NCBI GenBank assembly: GCA_025331565.1
Contig: JAFREQ010000024.1
Span: 2,128,501 to 2,192,500, forward strand
Reading direction: 5' to 3'
DNA from: Holacanthus passer
Lineage: Eukaryota; Chordata; Actinopteri; Pomacanthidae
DNA: 64,000 nt
In this document: one piece after another, positions 23,785-34,493 of the stretch
How the letters are laid out: each line of letters opens with the position of its first letter
Position numbering within the stretch: the first letter of the stretch is position 1
The notes under the pieces: generated by a model
Seen by the model: the letters and a program-made list of their open reading frames with translations, nothing else
The model's database searches: none
Told to the model about the DNA's origin: nothing
Translations under genes and position numbers: made by a program

Positions 23785-23955
23785 TCCTCCCCTCCATATT
23801 GCCGCCGTGCCTCTGGCAAGCTGTAAAGCAGCAGGTCTGTAGGTTTTCAGGGTGTGGACGATCCAAACTATTGAGCGGCCCGGCGCTGCACTGCCGCGGC
23901 TGTATTAGCAAGATGGTCCCTCCCTGGGAGCGACATATGTTTTACTGTCTGTCTG
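23785..23955. other. GC-richer unique island, possible conserved element
   Basis: Repeat-free sequence with CCATATTGCCGCCGTGCC, GCCCGGCGCTGCACTGCCG and GCTGTATTAGCAAGATGG, ending at a CA array. Its complexity and mix of GC core and AT-rich flanks differ from the surroundings. A regulatory role is inference. Confidence 0.25.
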
Positions 23956-23965
23956 AGTCTTCCCC

Positions 23966-23968
<3 letters not shown>

Positions 23969-24008
<40 letters not shown>
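23969..24008. repeat. (AC)20 microsatellite
   Basis: A pure AC array forming an inverted pair with the GT array at 24113-24148 across a 104-base unique spacer. Confidence 0.98.
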
Positions 24009-24010
<2 letters not shown>

Positions 24011-24109
24011 ATCCCCTTGCCAACACCTCCTCAGGTCAAACAAATCCCTTTTAAATCTGGGCCTGCAGCCGCCACACAGGGGGTAAGGCGGGGTGACTGT
24101 GAGTGCATC

Positions 24110-24112
<3 letters not shown>

Positions 24113-24148
<36 letters not shown>
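24113..24148. repeat. (GT)18 microsatellite
   Basis: A pure GT array. Confidence 0.98.
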
Positions 24149-24151
<3 letters not shown>

Positions 24152-25074
24152 AATTCCTAGATGGTCACTTAAACCCTTTAGATTCAAAGAGCCTTGCAGC
24201 AAAATGTTTTCACAGCCTTTAACTCCTCATATCCCACAAGACCGTATTTTTCTAGCAATTAACATTTCTCTTCTCTTGTAACGTTGCAGGTTCAGGACGA
24301 CGTGTTTCTTGCCTTTAAAGGAAAATCCATTGTTTCTGGAGCCTGAATGTCGTCATAGTTGTGTTCATCCTCGCTGTCAGTCACAATGACATTACTCATT
24401 ACAGTACTCGGTCGTTGGGAAGTTTGGGAATTTTCCCAGTGGACTGTTCTTGTGAGGTCTTTTCCCCCCAGAACTGGTCTTATACAGCCGACATATAAAT
24501 ATTCCAGGTCATCTTAGCTGCAGCTACACGGCCGGTGCAGTTTGTAACAGCAGGTAACAGCATCATTAATACCATCAGTTTGTGTCTGATTGAATTTGGG
24601 CGCTTGAGAGCAGATTCTCCAGGTGCTTCTTGTTGCCAGTCCGCCCCTGATGATCCTGATGATGTCTGAAAAAGTGGTGATGAACAAAACCGCATTTTCC
24701 TTGAAGGTTGTTGTGAGTTATTTTGACTGAGGTAAAGGTTTTTCTCAGGGTTTCAGTTGTTCTAATGTAAAAAAAAAAAACCCTGGTTGTCCCCTGGACC
24801 ACATTTGTTTGTGCAGTGATGAAAAGATCATGTATTTATTTTATAAATGAGTTCATACTTCCTGCAAATTCGGGCCCCTCAAAGCCGACGTTTCCTGTTT
24901 AGGAGGATTTAACCAACAACAGCGGAAAACGTAGGCAAATTCAAGAGATTTTGAGGCCTGAAGTCGTGTTTGAGCTCACAGAGTTTCACTGAACTGAAAG
25001 GAAAATTCAGGATGTTTAGAAGGAAGCGTGTCATTGCCCACAACACAAGGGGAGTTTTACTGTGTCAACTGAGT

Positions 25075-25075
<1 letters not shown>
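24149..25075. other. Unique non-coding sequence
   Basis: A strong splice-acceptor-like stretch ends at 24289 and is followed by a short open frame (see findings). An A12 run lies at 24769-24780. No gene can be called. Confidence 0.5.

Positions 25076-25113
<38 letters not shown>
25076..25113. repeat. (AC)19 microsatellite
   Basis: A pure AC array. Confidence 0.98.
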
Positions 25114-25115
<2 letters not shown>

Positions 25116-25252
25116 TCTGTGTCACACACTATTTATGTGTGTGTTAATTAGCTGAACTGAGTTAATCATCGGCAGGGAACTGGGGGACGACCTGCGGAGC
25201 GCGGTGACGTGTCCCACATGCTTCTGCGGCCGAAACAGATGCAATAATCTAT

Positions 25253-25258
<6 letters not shown>

Positions 25259-25336
<78 letters not shown>
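25259..25336. repeat. Facing (GT)n and (CA)n arrays
   Basis: A pure GT array (25259-25285) is separated by only CCATT from a pure CA array (25291-25336). The two are reverse complements, so either strand could fold into a hairpin with a stem of up to about 27 base pairs and a five-base minimal loop. Confidence 0.98.
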
Positions 25337-25339
<3 letters not shown>

Positions 25340-26392
25340 TTACTTCAATCACCCTCTTATATCTGTCACTGTTTTCTGGTTTAAAATGCAAAAATCCAAA
25401 AATGCTACAATGATAAATCGGTGAAAGTCAGACTTTTTGATTAAGTTCAAATTCTACTTTAAATTTTTTCTTTAAAGTCGGTAGAAGTGGATGATTTCTC
25501 TCTGGACGTTTGGTGGAAAGTCGTGTAAACTGCTGACTGCACTGTGGAAATAAAGATCACGCTGCGCTTTATGTGTAAGAAGTTAAGGTGCATCGCAAAC
25601 AAAGACAGATCCGGGGAGTAAGGAACAATGAGAGAAGACCTCAGACTTGAGTGGATTAAAGTCAGATAAACTGAATTCACAAACTAAATAAAGTGGGGAA
25701 ACTCCCGTCTAGGTTTTCATCGGGTTGTGTTTTAAATCGCTGCAGAAGGATTTCTGGGTGGAGTCTCTGTACGTTCAGCTGTTTGACTGAATCGACAGAT
25801 CGGGGGATTTTGGGCAGGGTGGAGGATTTGGGCTGCGGTCTGGTTCTCCTGCGAGTTCACTACCAAAACTTGAAGACAAACAGTTTGACCAAGATTACAG
25901 CAAAGATCTGGAAGAAGTAGAGCAGGAAGGCTTCACGGATTTTGTTGGACCTTTTTAGCCAAAGAAACTTTTCTCCAAACTGAATAAAATCAGCTGAGTT
26001 CAGGAGTTACTGGACAACTTTTTGATTTAAAAACATGAAAATCTGCAAACACTTTTCAGTGTTTCACGTTATAATTTGGACCCGTATTTTGTGATTGTTT
26101 GTGTGACTGTAATCCTCGACGGGTCTTAATCTCAGACTGTCCCTTCTCTCTGTCCGGGCTCTACGCCCTCGCCTCCGTCCACAGTAACAGAGAGAGTCGT
26201 CTTTGTTTTGGCGAGTCCCGTCCTCCCGCTCATAATCTGCTGAGGCCAGTTCACTGTCTCAGACACTGGAATTAGACCAGCGGATTAAACTGGTGTAGAA
26301 TTAGCCTGATGAGTTTTCTCAACAAACACACCGGCCCCCAAAACTCCCCCCGACCTAAGCTGCTCACAGTCTGAAGACAGGCTCTCTGTCTG
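25337..26392. other. Unique non-coding sequence with one possible island
   Basis: Bases 26095-26330 are repeat-free and GC-richer (GTCCGGGCTCTACGCCCTCG, CTGGAATTAGACCAGCGG, TAGAATTAGCCTGATGAG) and resemble a conserved non-coding element. The rest is AT-rich and featureless. Confidence 0.45.
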
Positions 26393-26416
26393 ACACACAC
26401 ACACACACACACACAC
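26393..26416. repeat. (AC)12 microsatellite
   Basis: A pure AC array. Confidence 0.97.
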
Positions 26417-27882
26417 TGAAACAGCCAAATTTAAGCCAAACATCATGAAATCTCATTTTTGGAAAGTTTGTAATTAACCTGGATTTTTTGCTGCCAGAAT
26501 CAATGAGAGACGTGTTTTTAAGCCATCGGGCCTGTAACATCCAGACACACTCACACACTGAAAGGAAAACACACTCTGACAACTCAGAGTCCATCTGGTG
26601 CATGAACTCAGAGGCTGGACGAGCTGCTCGGCCTCTTTTATCACCTCGTCTCTCTGACAGACAGGTGAGATCATTTGCCCTGACGAGCTCACTCAGCTCT
26701 TCTCCCCCAACATGGCAGCTGTTTCCAGGAGATAAGAAGCAGAAGTAATCGAGTATTTCTGTCCTGCTGCCACAGACCGACAGCCGGCTTCGACCCTCGG
26801 CCCTCCTCAGCCGCTGTCACAGTGACCTGACGCTGAATGAAAAGAAACTCAACATTGGTTCTTGCTGTGTCAGTGTTCACACGACCCCCGACACACCCGG
26901 CTGTAAGTGAATGGAGCTCTATTAGCACGTGCTAATTGGCTCCACAAACATTGGTTCATCGTCATCACTTCCTCAGTTTCATCAGTTAACACACACACAC
27001 GCAGGATCCCGTCTATTAAAATGTTTGTCCTTTAATTTAATCGACCTTCTGTCCTTCAGGAGCTTCCTGTTGTCTCGAAAAAGCCGATTTTTACTTGTTA
27101 CAGAAAGTTAATTCATTTTCATATTTTGTAATTAAACTCTTCATTTCAAGCACTGTTGGTGGATTGATTTGCATCATATACAAATCTAGTAATTTAAGTT
27201 TAATAATCTTTCTCTGAAGAGCTTCATAACCTCAGGTCTGACAAACCCTGTTTTTCTTTTTGCTTTTGGCACCAAATATATTATATGAAACATTAGTTTT
27301 TGCAAATGAAGAAAAAGACATAGACTGCATGACAAAGTTTGAACAGTTGCCAGGAGTTCACTGACTCGTTCAGAAAGACACGACAGACCTTTTCTCAGCT
27401 GTTTCATTATCTGTGTTCATCCAGAAAAGCTGCCGGATCTCTGTGACTGTAATCATGTGTCAGTGTGGCATCATTTCTTAAAGTGAATACCGTCATCGAT
27501 AATTAGATTTTACAGTTCAAACCTCAAATGTTGCTTTGCATCCATGAAGAAACTCGAACGTCTGCTTGTTCAAATGCAGCTTTTAACAGAAGATTTGAGG
27601 TGTTTGAATTGATTGCACTTTTTTCTGGGACCTGACAGAGAATCTCCACAAACACGCCGCTCATAAAGAGAAGGGATAAAACGAAGCCTCTGTCAAACCT
27701 TAAAGACGCAAAGTCGCCCTTTAAAGACTTGTAAATGAAGTGCTAATGACTCCACCTCGGCTGATGTTGAGCCTGGATCAATAAAGGCTCCCATTCACCG
27801 CCTTTGTTCTTTAGCTCATTAATGCTAATGCTAACTGTTTGGGCACAGCGGCTACGTAAACAAACCATGAGGAGGAGCGGAT

Positions 27883-27885
<3 letters not shown>
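26417..27885. other. Unique non-coding sequence
   Basis: No array or transposon is recognised. Bases 27645-27850 look like a compact island: ACGCCGCTCATAAAGAG, CGCCTTTGTTCTTTAG (SOX-like) and CATTAATGCTAATGCTAAC (homeodomain-like). Confidence 0.45.

Positions 27886-27914
<29 letters not shown>
27886..27914. repeat. (GT)14 microsatellite
   Basis: A pure GT array. Confidence 0.98.
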
Positions 27915-27917
<3 letters not shown>

Positions 27918-29514
27918 GTTAATGGGTCAATCACAAATATGTACACACACTTTGCAGTACTGTTTCCAGTCTGTGTTTTGTGTCACTCTCTTTAACGTCT
28001 TCTCAGCTTCCTGATTAAACACCAGGAGGAAACAATGTCGTCACTCATTCATGCATTTTGTTCATTTTATTGTTGTTTTATGTGCAAAAAAATCCTTGAG
28101 ATCGTTGTGTATCTTCGTAGAATGAGCTTCAGTCTGCAGTTTCTGCACATTCTGAAAATCCAAAATGAGATATTTCCATACAAATAAGTTTCCACTAGCT
28201 GTTATGGAAATGATCCCAAAGACGTTTCCAGCAGCAGTACAGCAACTGCCACCATCGAACGTCCATATATGAAACAGGTTTTCCCCCGGGTGGCGAGTTT
28301 GCATCAGACTAACTGCTCTGGTTTCGCCCCAAGTAAATAAAATTGAGCTGTTAGAGATGCAAAGCAATGTTGCTCTTAGGAGGAGGAAGATTTGCATAGA
28401 GAGTCCGGCTTTAAGTTCAATATAAACGAAAAGTGATCTGATAAGAAACATTGAGGGGGAAAATACTTATTCTTATCAAGTCATCTTCATAGTTGAGTTC
28501 ATTTTCAACCTTTTACATTTCTAAAATCAAGTTCCATCTTTCCAGATTCAAACGCAGCAATGTGTCGTATTCTTTCAAGATATAAACACTAATTCTTGTT
28601 GATTTCTCCTGGAACCAGACTGACTCTTTCTAGGCATCGTGTACGTTCAGATAATCGCATCATGAGACAAGGTTTAGTCTTTAAATGGAGACACAAATGA
28701 TTGAGACACTGATGAGGGAACATCAACAAGCTACTTTTATTGAGCTAAACGGTGGATTCATCTTCATTCATTCATTCTTCGATCACCTATATAACCAGCC
28801 GACGTGGTCAAGTGTCAAAGTCGCGGTGTCTCGACGGCTCGACTTCACAAAAGCACTCGCAGCAGTTTTTCACAACGACAGCGACCCCTAATGATGATGG
28901 ACGCCGCTGTGGCAGAGAATCGCAGCATTGTTCCAGGTGACATTCCCGCCAGTCATTTGGGGCTGCGTTTGCCGGCCCCCCTCTCTCCATAACAAAGAGC
29001 CGGGTCACCTGACGGCCCGACTTCAGCCGCTTCACTCGGCAGCCTCCCAGCTAAAGTAAACAAACTGTTAATTCAGGATAATTCACCATAACCTATAGCC
29101 CCGGTCATATAAATTCCTCACCTCAGTCCCTCCCTTCCTTCTCTGCGTCCTTCCCCCACTTTCCTTTCTCCCTTCATCGTCCCTTCATTAACTAAAACGT
29201 GTTTGAGATTATTGTAGTATTGTATTGGCACAATCTGATTCCAGTGTCAGGCTTGTTGTTTTTAGGTTACTGGAACATTGGTTGAACATTTATCCAGATG
29301 TTCCAGAGGCAACTTTTTCTCACATAAAACCAATGTTATGACAAGATTTCCTGATCATTTCAGGGAAAGTGTGGAAAGACATTTGAAAGTGTCATCAGAG
29401 GTTTGCAGATGTGATGTGACGTCAGCTCAATCGGACGTGAAGTCTCCATCATGGTTTGATAAGGTTCTCTCCCCCAAAAAGCTACAAGAATCAGGATCTT
29501 CATGTGTTAACTGG
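27915..29514. other. Unique non-coding sequence
   Basis: No array is present. A 129-residue minus-strand frame at 28062-28451 starts with a hydrophobic, signal-like stretch but has no recognised domain (see findings). The tract 29125-29185 is CT-rich. Confidence 0.5.
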
Positions 29515-29640
29515 AAACTGAGGTCTTCACCGGGTCGTCTGGGCTTCGACCCCCGGCTCCTCCAGTCCGTGTCAAAGTGTCTTCGGGCAAGATGCTGAAC
29601 CCCAGCGGCTCCACCGATCTCCCATTTTTAATGTGCAAAT
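29515..29640 (+). mobile_element. tRNA-derived SINE-like fragment
   Basis: GGGCTTCGACCCCCGGCTCC (29541-29560) resembles a tRNA B box (GGTTCGANNCC) with small changes. It is followed by CAAAGTGTCTTCGGGCAAGA and TGCTGAACCCCAGCGGCTCC. In fish genomes I recall this order as B box, then AAGTGTCCTTGGGCAAGACA, then CTGAACCCC. The A-box part is not recognisable, so it is a truncated copy. Confidence 0.5.
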
Positions 29641-30529
29641 ATCATATAAGTAAGAAGGAATTCTGGCAGCGAATTGTTGACAGCTGAGGAACGCTTAAAG
29701 TTGAAATGGAAACAAGTGATTAACAAGCATTTCTCTGCTTTCAAAGCTCTGTGTATAATTAAAGACGTGCAGCCGATTTGTTTTTCGGCTTGTTGTGAAC
29801 GCACCATGACAGCGACGTGACAAATCACAGTCTGTGTTCACTTTGTTTCTCAGCGACAGTTTTTCTCCTCGCTGATGATCAACATCACTCCACAGTTTCC
29901 CAACATTGTTTGACTTGTGTTTGGACTTTTACATGAACAGTTTAGAAATGAGAGCGACAGCGGGGAAAGCTCGGGTTCCTTATTTACCAACATCGCAGCC
30001 ACCAGCGGCGCGGAGATCAAAGGTCAGAGGTCACTGTGATGTGGAAGTCTCTTTCTATCAATTGTGACTGTTTTCCTTGGAAGCGTTTACTCTGATTTAC
30101 ACACATCAGTTTTTCCTGTTGCATCTCTTTAATATTTTCTGCTGTGGAAAATCCAACATGGAAGCTGGAGACGTCTTCAGTGACACGAGATGAAGTGAAA
30201 TTTCGGGCGTACGAAGGTAAAAGGTTATTTTTCCAGAGGAGCTCATCGTCCCTCTTTTCTTCTCCTCCTCATGCCACAGTGAACGGGATCATTCATCCTC
30301 TTATCAGGTGAGTCCCCCCCCTCACATCTCCCTCTCTCTCCTGGCCTTTGTCCTCTCTGACAATGGGGCGATCAGGGGCAGGGAGGGTATAAATGGGTGA
30401 AGGGGCAGTAAAAGAAAAAAAAAGAAAGGTGGTGTTGATCCCTCGTTCTTTACGGAGAGGTGGTTCAGGTAAATAGGGGCCTTTTTCTCCACTTTGCTTT
30501 GTTGCAGCTTCGGGAAGCACAATGAGGGG

Positions 30530-30532
<3 letters not shown>
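29641..30532. other. Unique non-coding sequence
   Basis: No array is present. A strong acceptor/donor pair frames a 28-base segment at 30280-30307 (see findings). No gene can be called. Confidence 0.5.

Positions 30533-30574
<42 letters not shown>
30533..30574. repeat. (TG)21 microsatellite
   Basis: A pure TG array. Confidence 0.98.
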
Positions 30575-30575
<1 letters not shown>

Positions 30576-30649
30576 CCCTGAACCCAGCCCTCATGAATCC
30601 CACCCATTTTATGTTATCTCTCATGTGAAAAAAAGTAAAGAGTCTGAAA

Positions 30650-30745
30650 TGGAAATTTGTGATGCAAAAGTTGATTGCCCCTCCAGCTCTCCAAACTTAA
30701 TGACATACTTTCGGCCTCAGACCTTCTTCTGAAGAACAGTCACAA
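30650..30745 (-). mobile_element. Dispersed repeat with hammerhead-like core
   Basis: On the minus strand the segment 30702-30731 reads CAGAAGA, A, GGTC, TGA, GGCC, GAAA, GTAT, GTC. This matches the order of a hammerhead ribozyme core (CUGANGA, stem II, GAAA, stem III, NUH), with stem II closed by GGTC/GGCC (one U-G wobble). The first box has A instead of U at its second position. I recall a common fish repeat with CTGAAGAAGGCC...GGCCGAAACGTC. Hammerhead motifs are known in Penelope-like elements, but assigning this copy to that class is inference. Confidence 0.45.
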
Positions 30746-31097
30746 CCTTGATGCAAAACTTTTTTTATTGAAAGCTTGATAAACATGATGTGACAGATGT
30801 GTTTAAAACCAAAAAGAATAGAAGAGATATAACTGAGCCAAACTTAATCTCTGCACTGTTGAACTACTTTTTCTTTTCTTCATCTCTGTCTCTGGTTTCG
30901 AAACATGAGAACAACTATTTAACTGCTTTAATTGTAAATACCTCAAGTTGAAGACACACAATACATTTAAATGCCTTATGCAAATTAAATGATATTTTCA
31001 GGAGCACTACATATGTTGCTGTGCATCATCCTGACTTCCAATTACATGTCATTTCATTTCAATGTTGCATGTCTTTGTGTTTGCATGATGCACTGTA
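30746..31097. other. AT-rich unique sequence
   Basis: No feature is recognised between the two repeat fragments. Confidence 0.6.
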
Positions 31098-31225
31098 CGA
31101 GTCGCCCCGGTGGTCGATGGGTTGGAGGCAAAGACCCTGAAGAGTCCGGCCGTGGACGATTGTTGCACATCCTGTCTGCTGTCCAGTAAATGAATAAAAT
31201 GCACAATAAAAAGCAATAAGAGCAC
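31098..31225 (+). mobile_element. Degenerate tRNA-derived SINE-like fragment
   Basis: GTCGCCCCGGTGGTCGATGG (31101-31120) resembles the A-box head of fish SINEs with a GCCCCGGTGG-type start. GTCCGGCCGTGGACG, TTGTTGCACATCCTGTCTGC and CTGTCCAGTAAATGAATAAA follow, then an AATAAAA-rich tail. The tail order (GCACATCCTGTC, CTGTCC, AATAAA) agrees with a teleost SINE I recall. The B box is lost. Confidence 0.4.
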
Positions 31226-32355
31226 CGTCCTTTACTTCTTTACTCTTAACTTCTTTTAAGGAGAATATAAACTTCAAATCAGAATGAACTGGGTTTTCTC
31301 AGCCCTCAGCTGTGTCTGCGGCTCGGTCTCTCAGGCTGCGCCAACATTCTCCATCGATCAGAAGACAGGACAGGCTGAATGTGGCCCGAGAGGCGAAACC
31401 AAAAATAAGTTCACACACAGAGTATCGGTATCAGATGAGCGTGTCGACACATCAACCAGGAGCTTCTCTCAACAGCCGGACAATAAAAGAACACTTGAAA
31501 GAAATTTTGTTCAGTTAATCAGACAGAAAGTGAAAAAATATTGGATTTTTGAAAGTGAGGACGAGCTCACATCCCCAAGTCTTTGGTTACATCCTTCTGA
31601 AGTATAACTACATGAATACAGATTATCTGACAGTCTCATGTTGGTTCTGACAAAAATATGTTTTATTAAATATATAATATTCTGCTATTCAACACAAACA
31701 CAGATAGAAAGTTTTATAAAGTTTTAATGCACTTCTAAACTCAAATCCCTGAAATACAGTGACATGTCTTCAAAGACAAAGACGCTCGCTCCCCGCGGTC
31801 CGGCCTGAGGTTAGCTTTCCAGTGACCCGGGGAGGCACAGAGCTGTCAGCGCCCCAGGGAAGAGCTCTGACTGCTGGGGAGAGAGTCACCTGCATCCCCC
31901 CCCGTCCTCTGGACGAGATCAGAGAGCTGAGAGTGGAAGGTGAGGACAGAGGGCTGCTTTTCTCCCACACTACACCTCGACCCTCGAACGCAACCCAAAA
32001 CTCTGAACTTAAACGCAACACTGGAAAAACCAAAGTTGGAATCTAACCCTCGTATTTGTGTCGTTCCTGATCAATGGAGGCTCGAATGCGACGGTGAGAG
32101 GAAGCTTCGCCTCCTGTAGATCATGAGAAACAGTGACGAGATCAAAGGTCACAAAAACAACCACTCAAGCATGAAGAGTGTTTGAAAAGTTCTGGGAAAA
32201 ACCAGAGAAGTGGAAAAGTGTTGACGTGGATATTTTTCTGTGCAGCAGATACAATTAGACGTTATAATGGTTTTTGACTTTAACAGCTTGATAATATTTG
32301 TGGTCCGACCAGACAAATGCTTCATGGTCAGAGAGAAAGACAGACAGTGTGCAGG

Positions 32356-32357
<2 letters not shown>
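31226..32357. other. Unique non-coding sequence
   Basis: Bases 31785-31990 are GC-richer and repeat-free. Both strands have frames of 87-95 residues there without recognisable motifs. No array is present. Confidence 0.5.

Positions 32358-32393
<36 letters not shown>
32358..32393. repeat. (TG)18 microsatellite
   Basis: A pure TG array. Confidence 0.98.
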
Positions 32394-32395
<2 letters not shown>

Positions 32396-32466
32396 TCTTT
32401 GCTCTGAAAGGGAAAGGCTCCATTAAAGCTCACCTGTTCTGACCCCTGCAGGTATGTTACCTTCCT

Positions 32467-32490
32467 TTCATTCATTCATTCATTCATTCA
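32467..32490. repeat. (TTCA)6 tetranucleotide repeat
   Basis: Six perfect TTCA units. Confidence 0.97.
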
Positions 32491-32556
32491 CTCGCGCCTC
32501 CCTTCCTCCCTCCATCAGCGGCCCGGGGCTGTGCTTTGAACTCACAACTGCACCTC

Positions 32557-32559
32557 TGT

Positions 32560-32593
<34 letters not shown>

Positions 32594-32605
32594 GTGTGTG
32601 TGTGT
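32557..32605. repeat. (TG)n microsatellite with AG steps
   Basis: A TG array broken twice by TGAG, followed by a short GA-rich run. Confidence 0.96.
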
Positions 32606-32725
32606 CAGAGAGAGAAAGAGCCAAACAGAGCAAGACATTGATGAAGAGAGGAGGACGAGGACGCCGACATGTCATTCTCAGAATAAATATGGTCTGTTTG
32701 TATGATGAGCAGATTTAATGTGAGA

Positions 32726-32744
32726 GTGTGTGTGTGTGTGTGTG
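32726..32744. repeat. (GT)9 microsatellite
   Basis: A short pure GT array. Confidence 0.93.
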
Positions 32745-32754
32745 AGTCATTGAA

Positions 32755-32843
32755 GATTTAAACTAATGTTTTGCCTAAGGTGCTGGCCAACCATTGTTCC
32801 CAGTTAATGACTCTGGCATGGATGCATAGGCTTCTTAGAGAGC

Positions 32844-32846
<3 letters not shown>
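32755..32846. other. Compact island between GT arrays, possible conserved element
   Basis: Carries CAACCATTGTTCCCAG (SOX-like CCATTGTT) and AGTTAATGACTC, and is framed by GT arrays on both sides. Function is inferred only from word content. Confidence 0.25.

Positions 32847-32881
<35 letters not shown>
32847..32881. repeat. (GT)17 microsatellite
   Basis: A pure GT array. Confidence 0.98.
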
Positions 32882-32882
<1 letters not shown>

Positions 32883-32945
32883 AGTAGAGGTAACGTCTCT
32901 GGCAGCTACAAAGATCTTATCTCAGCCTTTGTCAGACAAGCTGAA

Positions 32946-32947
<2 letters not shown>
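32882..32947. other. 66-bp island between GT arrays
   Basis: Contains AGATCTTATCTCAG (GATA-like) and CAGCCTTTGTCAGAC (SOX-like), wedged between two pure GT arrays. It may continue the island at 32755-32846. Confidence 0.2.

Positions 32948-32991
<44 letters not shown>
32948..32991. repeat. (GT)22 microsatellite
   Basis: A pure GT array. Confidence 0.98.
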
Positions 32992-32992
<1 letters not shown>

Positions 32993-34267
32993 TAACTCTG
33001 CAGATACATTTGAAAACTCTGTTTACATGTCAGATGGTTCATCCACTCCGAGACGACATCATCACACAAACGGACATGACAGATTCGTTGTGTGACTGCA
33101 TCACAAAAAAGTTGAGAAAATTCAACTTTATTCAAACGTCAGGATCAACAACCGAGACACAACAACAACAAAACAGATGTTTTCTGCTCATCACAATTAT
33201 ATGAAAGAACAAAATGGAGTTGACCTTAAAGGTCAACGGCTTCCCAGTTCTTTACCATAAAACAAGCTGCTGTGATGTGAAATGAAAACAGACATATTAA
33301 GACTGGACAAAGACTCAAACATTTATATGCACATTAGCATCCGGATCCAGAGTCTTATCCTGGTTTCGATCACGTTAGAGATGTGGTGTTTACGCAGAAC
33401 ATTAGTTATTCAGCCTCTGGTAAACATGATGATAACGGGATCCAGGTTCCCGATCATCTGCCTGCACACGTGTCTCCATCAGTGAGATAATAGTTTCTGA
33501 CTCTGTTACCTCAACAGTTAAGAATGAATGAAATCAGCTGCATCCACCACTGTGCTGGATTTAACTTCTGCATCCCAGTTTACAATATTTCAATTCCAAT
33601 AATTCTCCATACAAAACATAACCAGGACTCTCCGAAGATCGTATCAAAACCAGGACACTCGTGCGAATCAAGACTCAAAAGAAGAAAGTTTCGTCGTCTG
33701 ATGCTCATTTTCATTCACAAGAGAAAGCGTTGAGCATCTGGCTGCAGCTCCCGAACCAGGCGACGATCTTTTCCGTCCAAAGACCACAAAGACAGTTTTA
33801 TGTCACTCTCTCTGTGATCGCCCATTTTCCAAACCAGCACATCGTGATTTGTGTTTATGTGTCTTGATGACTTTGAAGTATGAAATAGTGATTTGATTGT
33901 CGCTGTTTACGACAACATGTGGTGCAAATAAACCAAAGATGAACTCACTTATTTCATATTCATTAAGCTGTCAAATAACAGAGAGAAAAATGAACCAACT
34001 CAACTGAGCTTGGCAAAGAATGTGGAGGCAGAAAACAATTGAATTTTTTTTTTGTTTTTATGCTCTTTTTTAAAACTAATTTCCTCTTCTGGGATATTGA
34101 AGATCAAACACACACAAACCAGCAGAAGAGATTTATAGGAGGTTTTTGCTGTTTGATGTTTCAGTGTGAACGATTAAACAAATTATTAAAAAACGCGCCG
34201 ACTGAAAATACAAATTTATCTGCTTCACATTAAACACATCCCAAATAAATATGTCTGCGAGTGGACA
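32992..34267. other. AT-rich unique sequence
   Basis: No array or recognised element. An A/C-rich patch (ACAACAACAAAAC) lies at 33163-33175 and a T9 run near 34045. No gene is recognised. Confidence 0.6.
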
Positions 34268-34288
34268 TGTGTGTGTGTGTGTGTGTGT
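34268..34288. repeat. (TG)10 microsatellite
   Basis: A TG array followed by a TAG interruption and a short TGTGTG run. Confidence 0.94.
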
Positions 34289-34299
34289 AGTTGTCTGTG

Positions 34300-34435
34300 T
34301 GTGTATTGCGAGTGTTGAACCTCCAGGAAGATGCCATTAAGCCAAAATGGGGGCGAGTGAGGTCACACCTGTCCATCCTAAGTGGATCCATCCTTCCCAT
34401 CAGCCCCTGTGATTATGAATCACCTCCACGGAAGT
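34300..34435. other. Compact unique island, possible conserved element
   Basis: Repeat-free sequence with GATGCCATTAAGCC, AAAATGGGGGCGAGTGAGG and TGTGATTATGAATCACC (a near-palindromic AT-rich word), bounded by TG and CA arrays. Function is inferred. Confidence 0.2.
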
Positions 34436-34493
34436 ACACACACATGCATGCACACACACACACACACATGCGCGCACACACACACACACACAC
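34436..34493. repeat. Compound (CA)n microsatellite with TG and CG steps
   Basis: CA blocks interrupted by ATGCATG and ATGCGCG. Confidence 0.96.
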
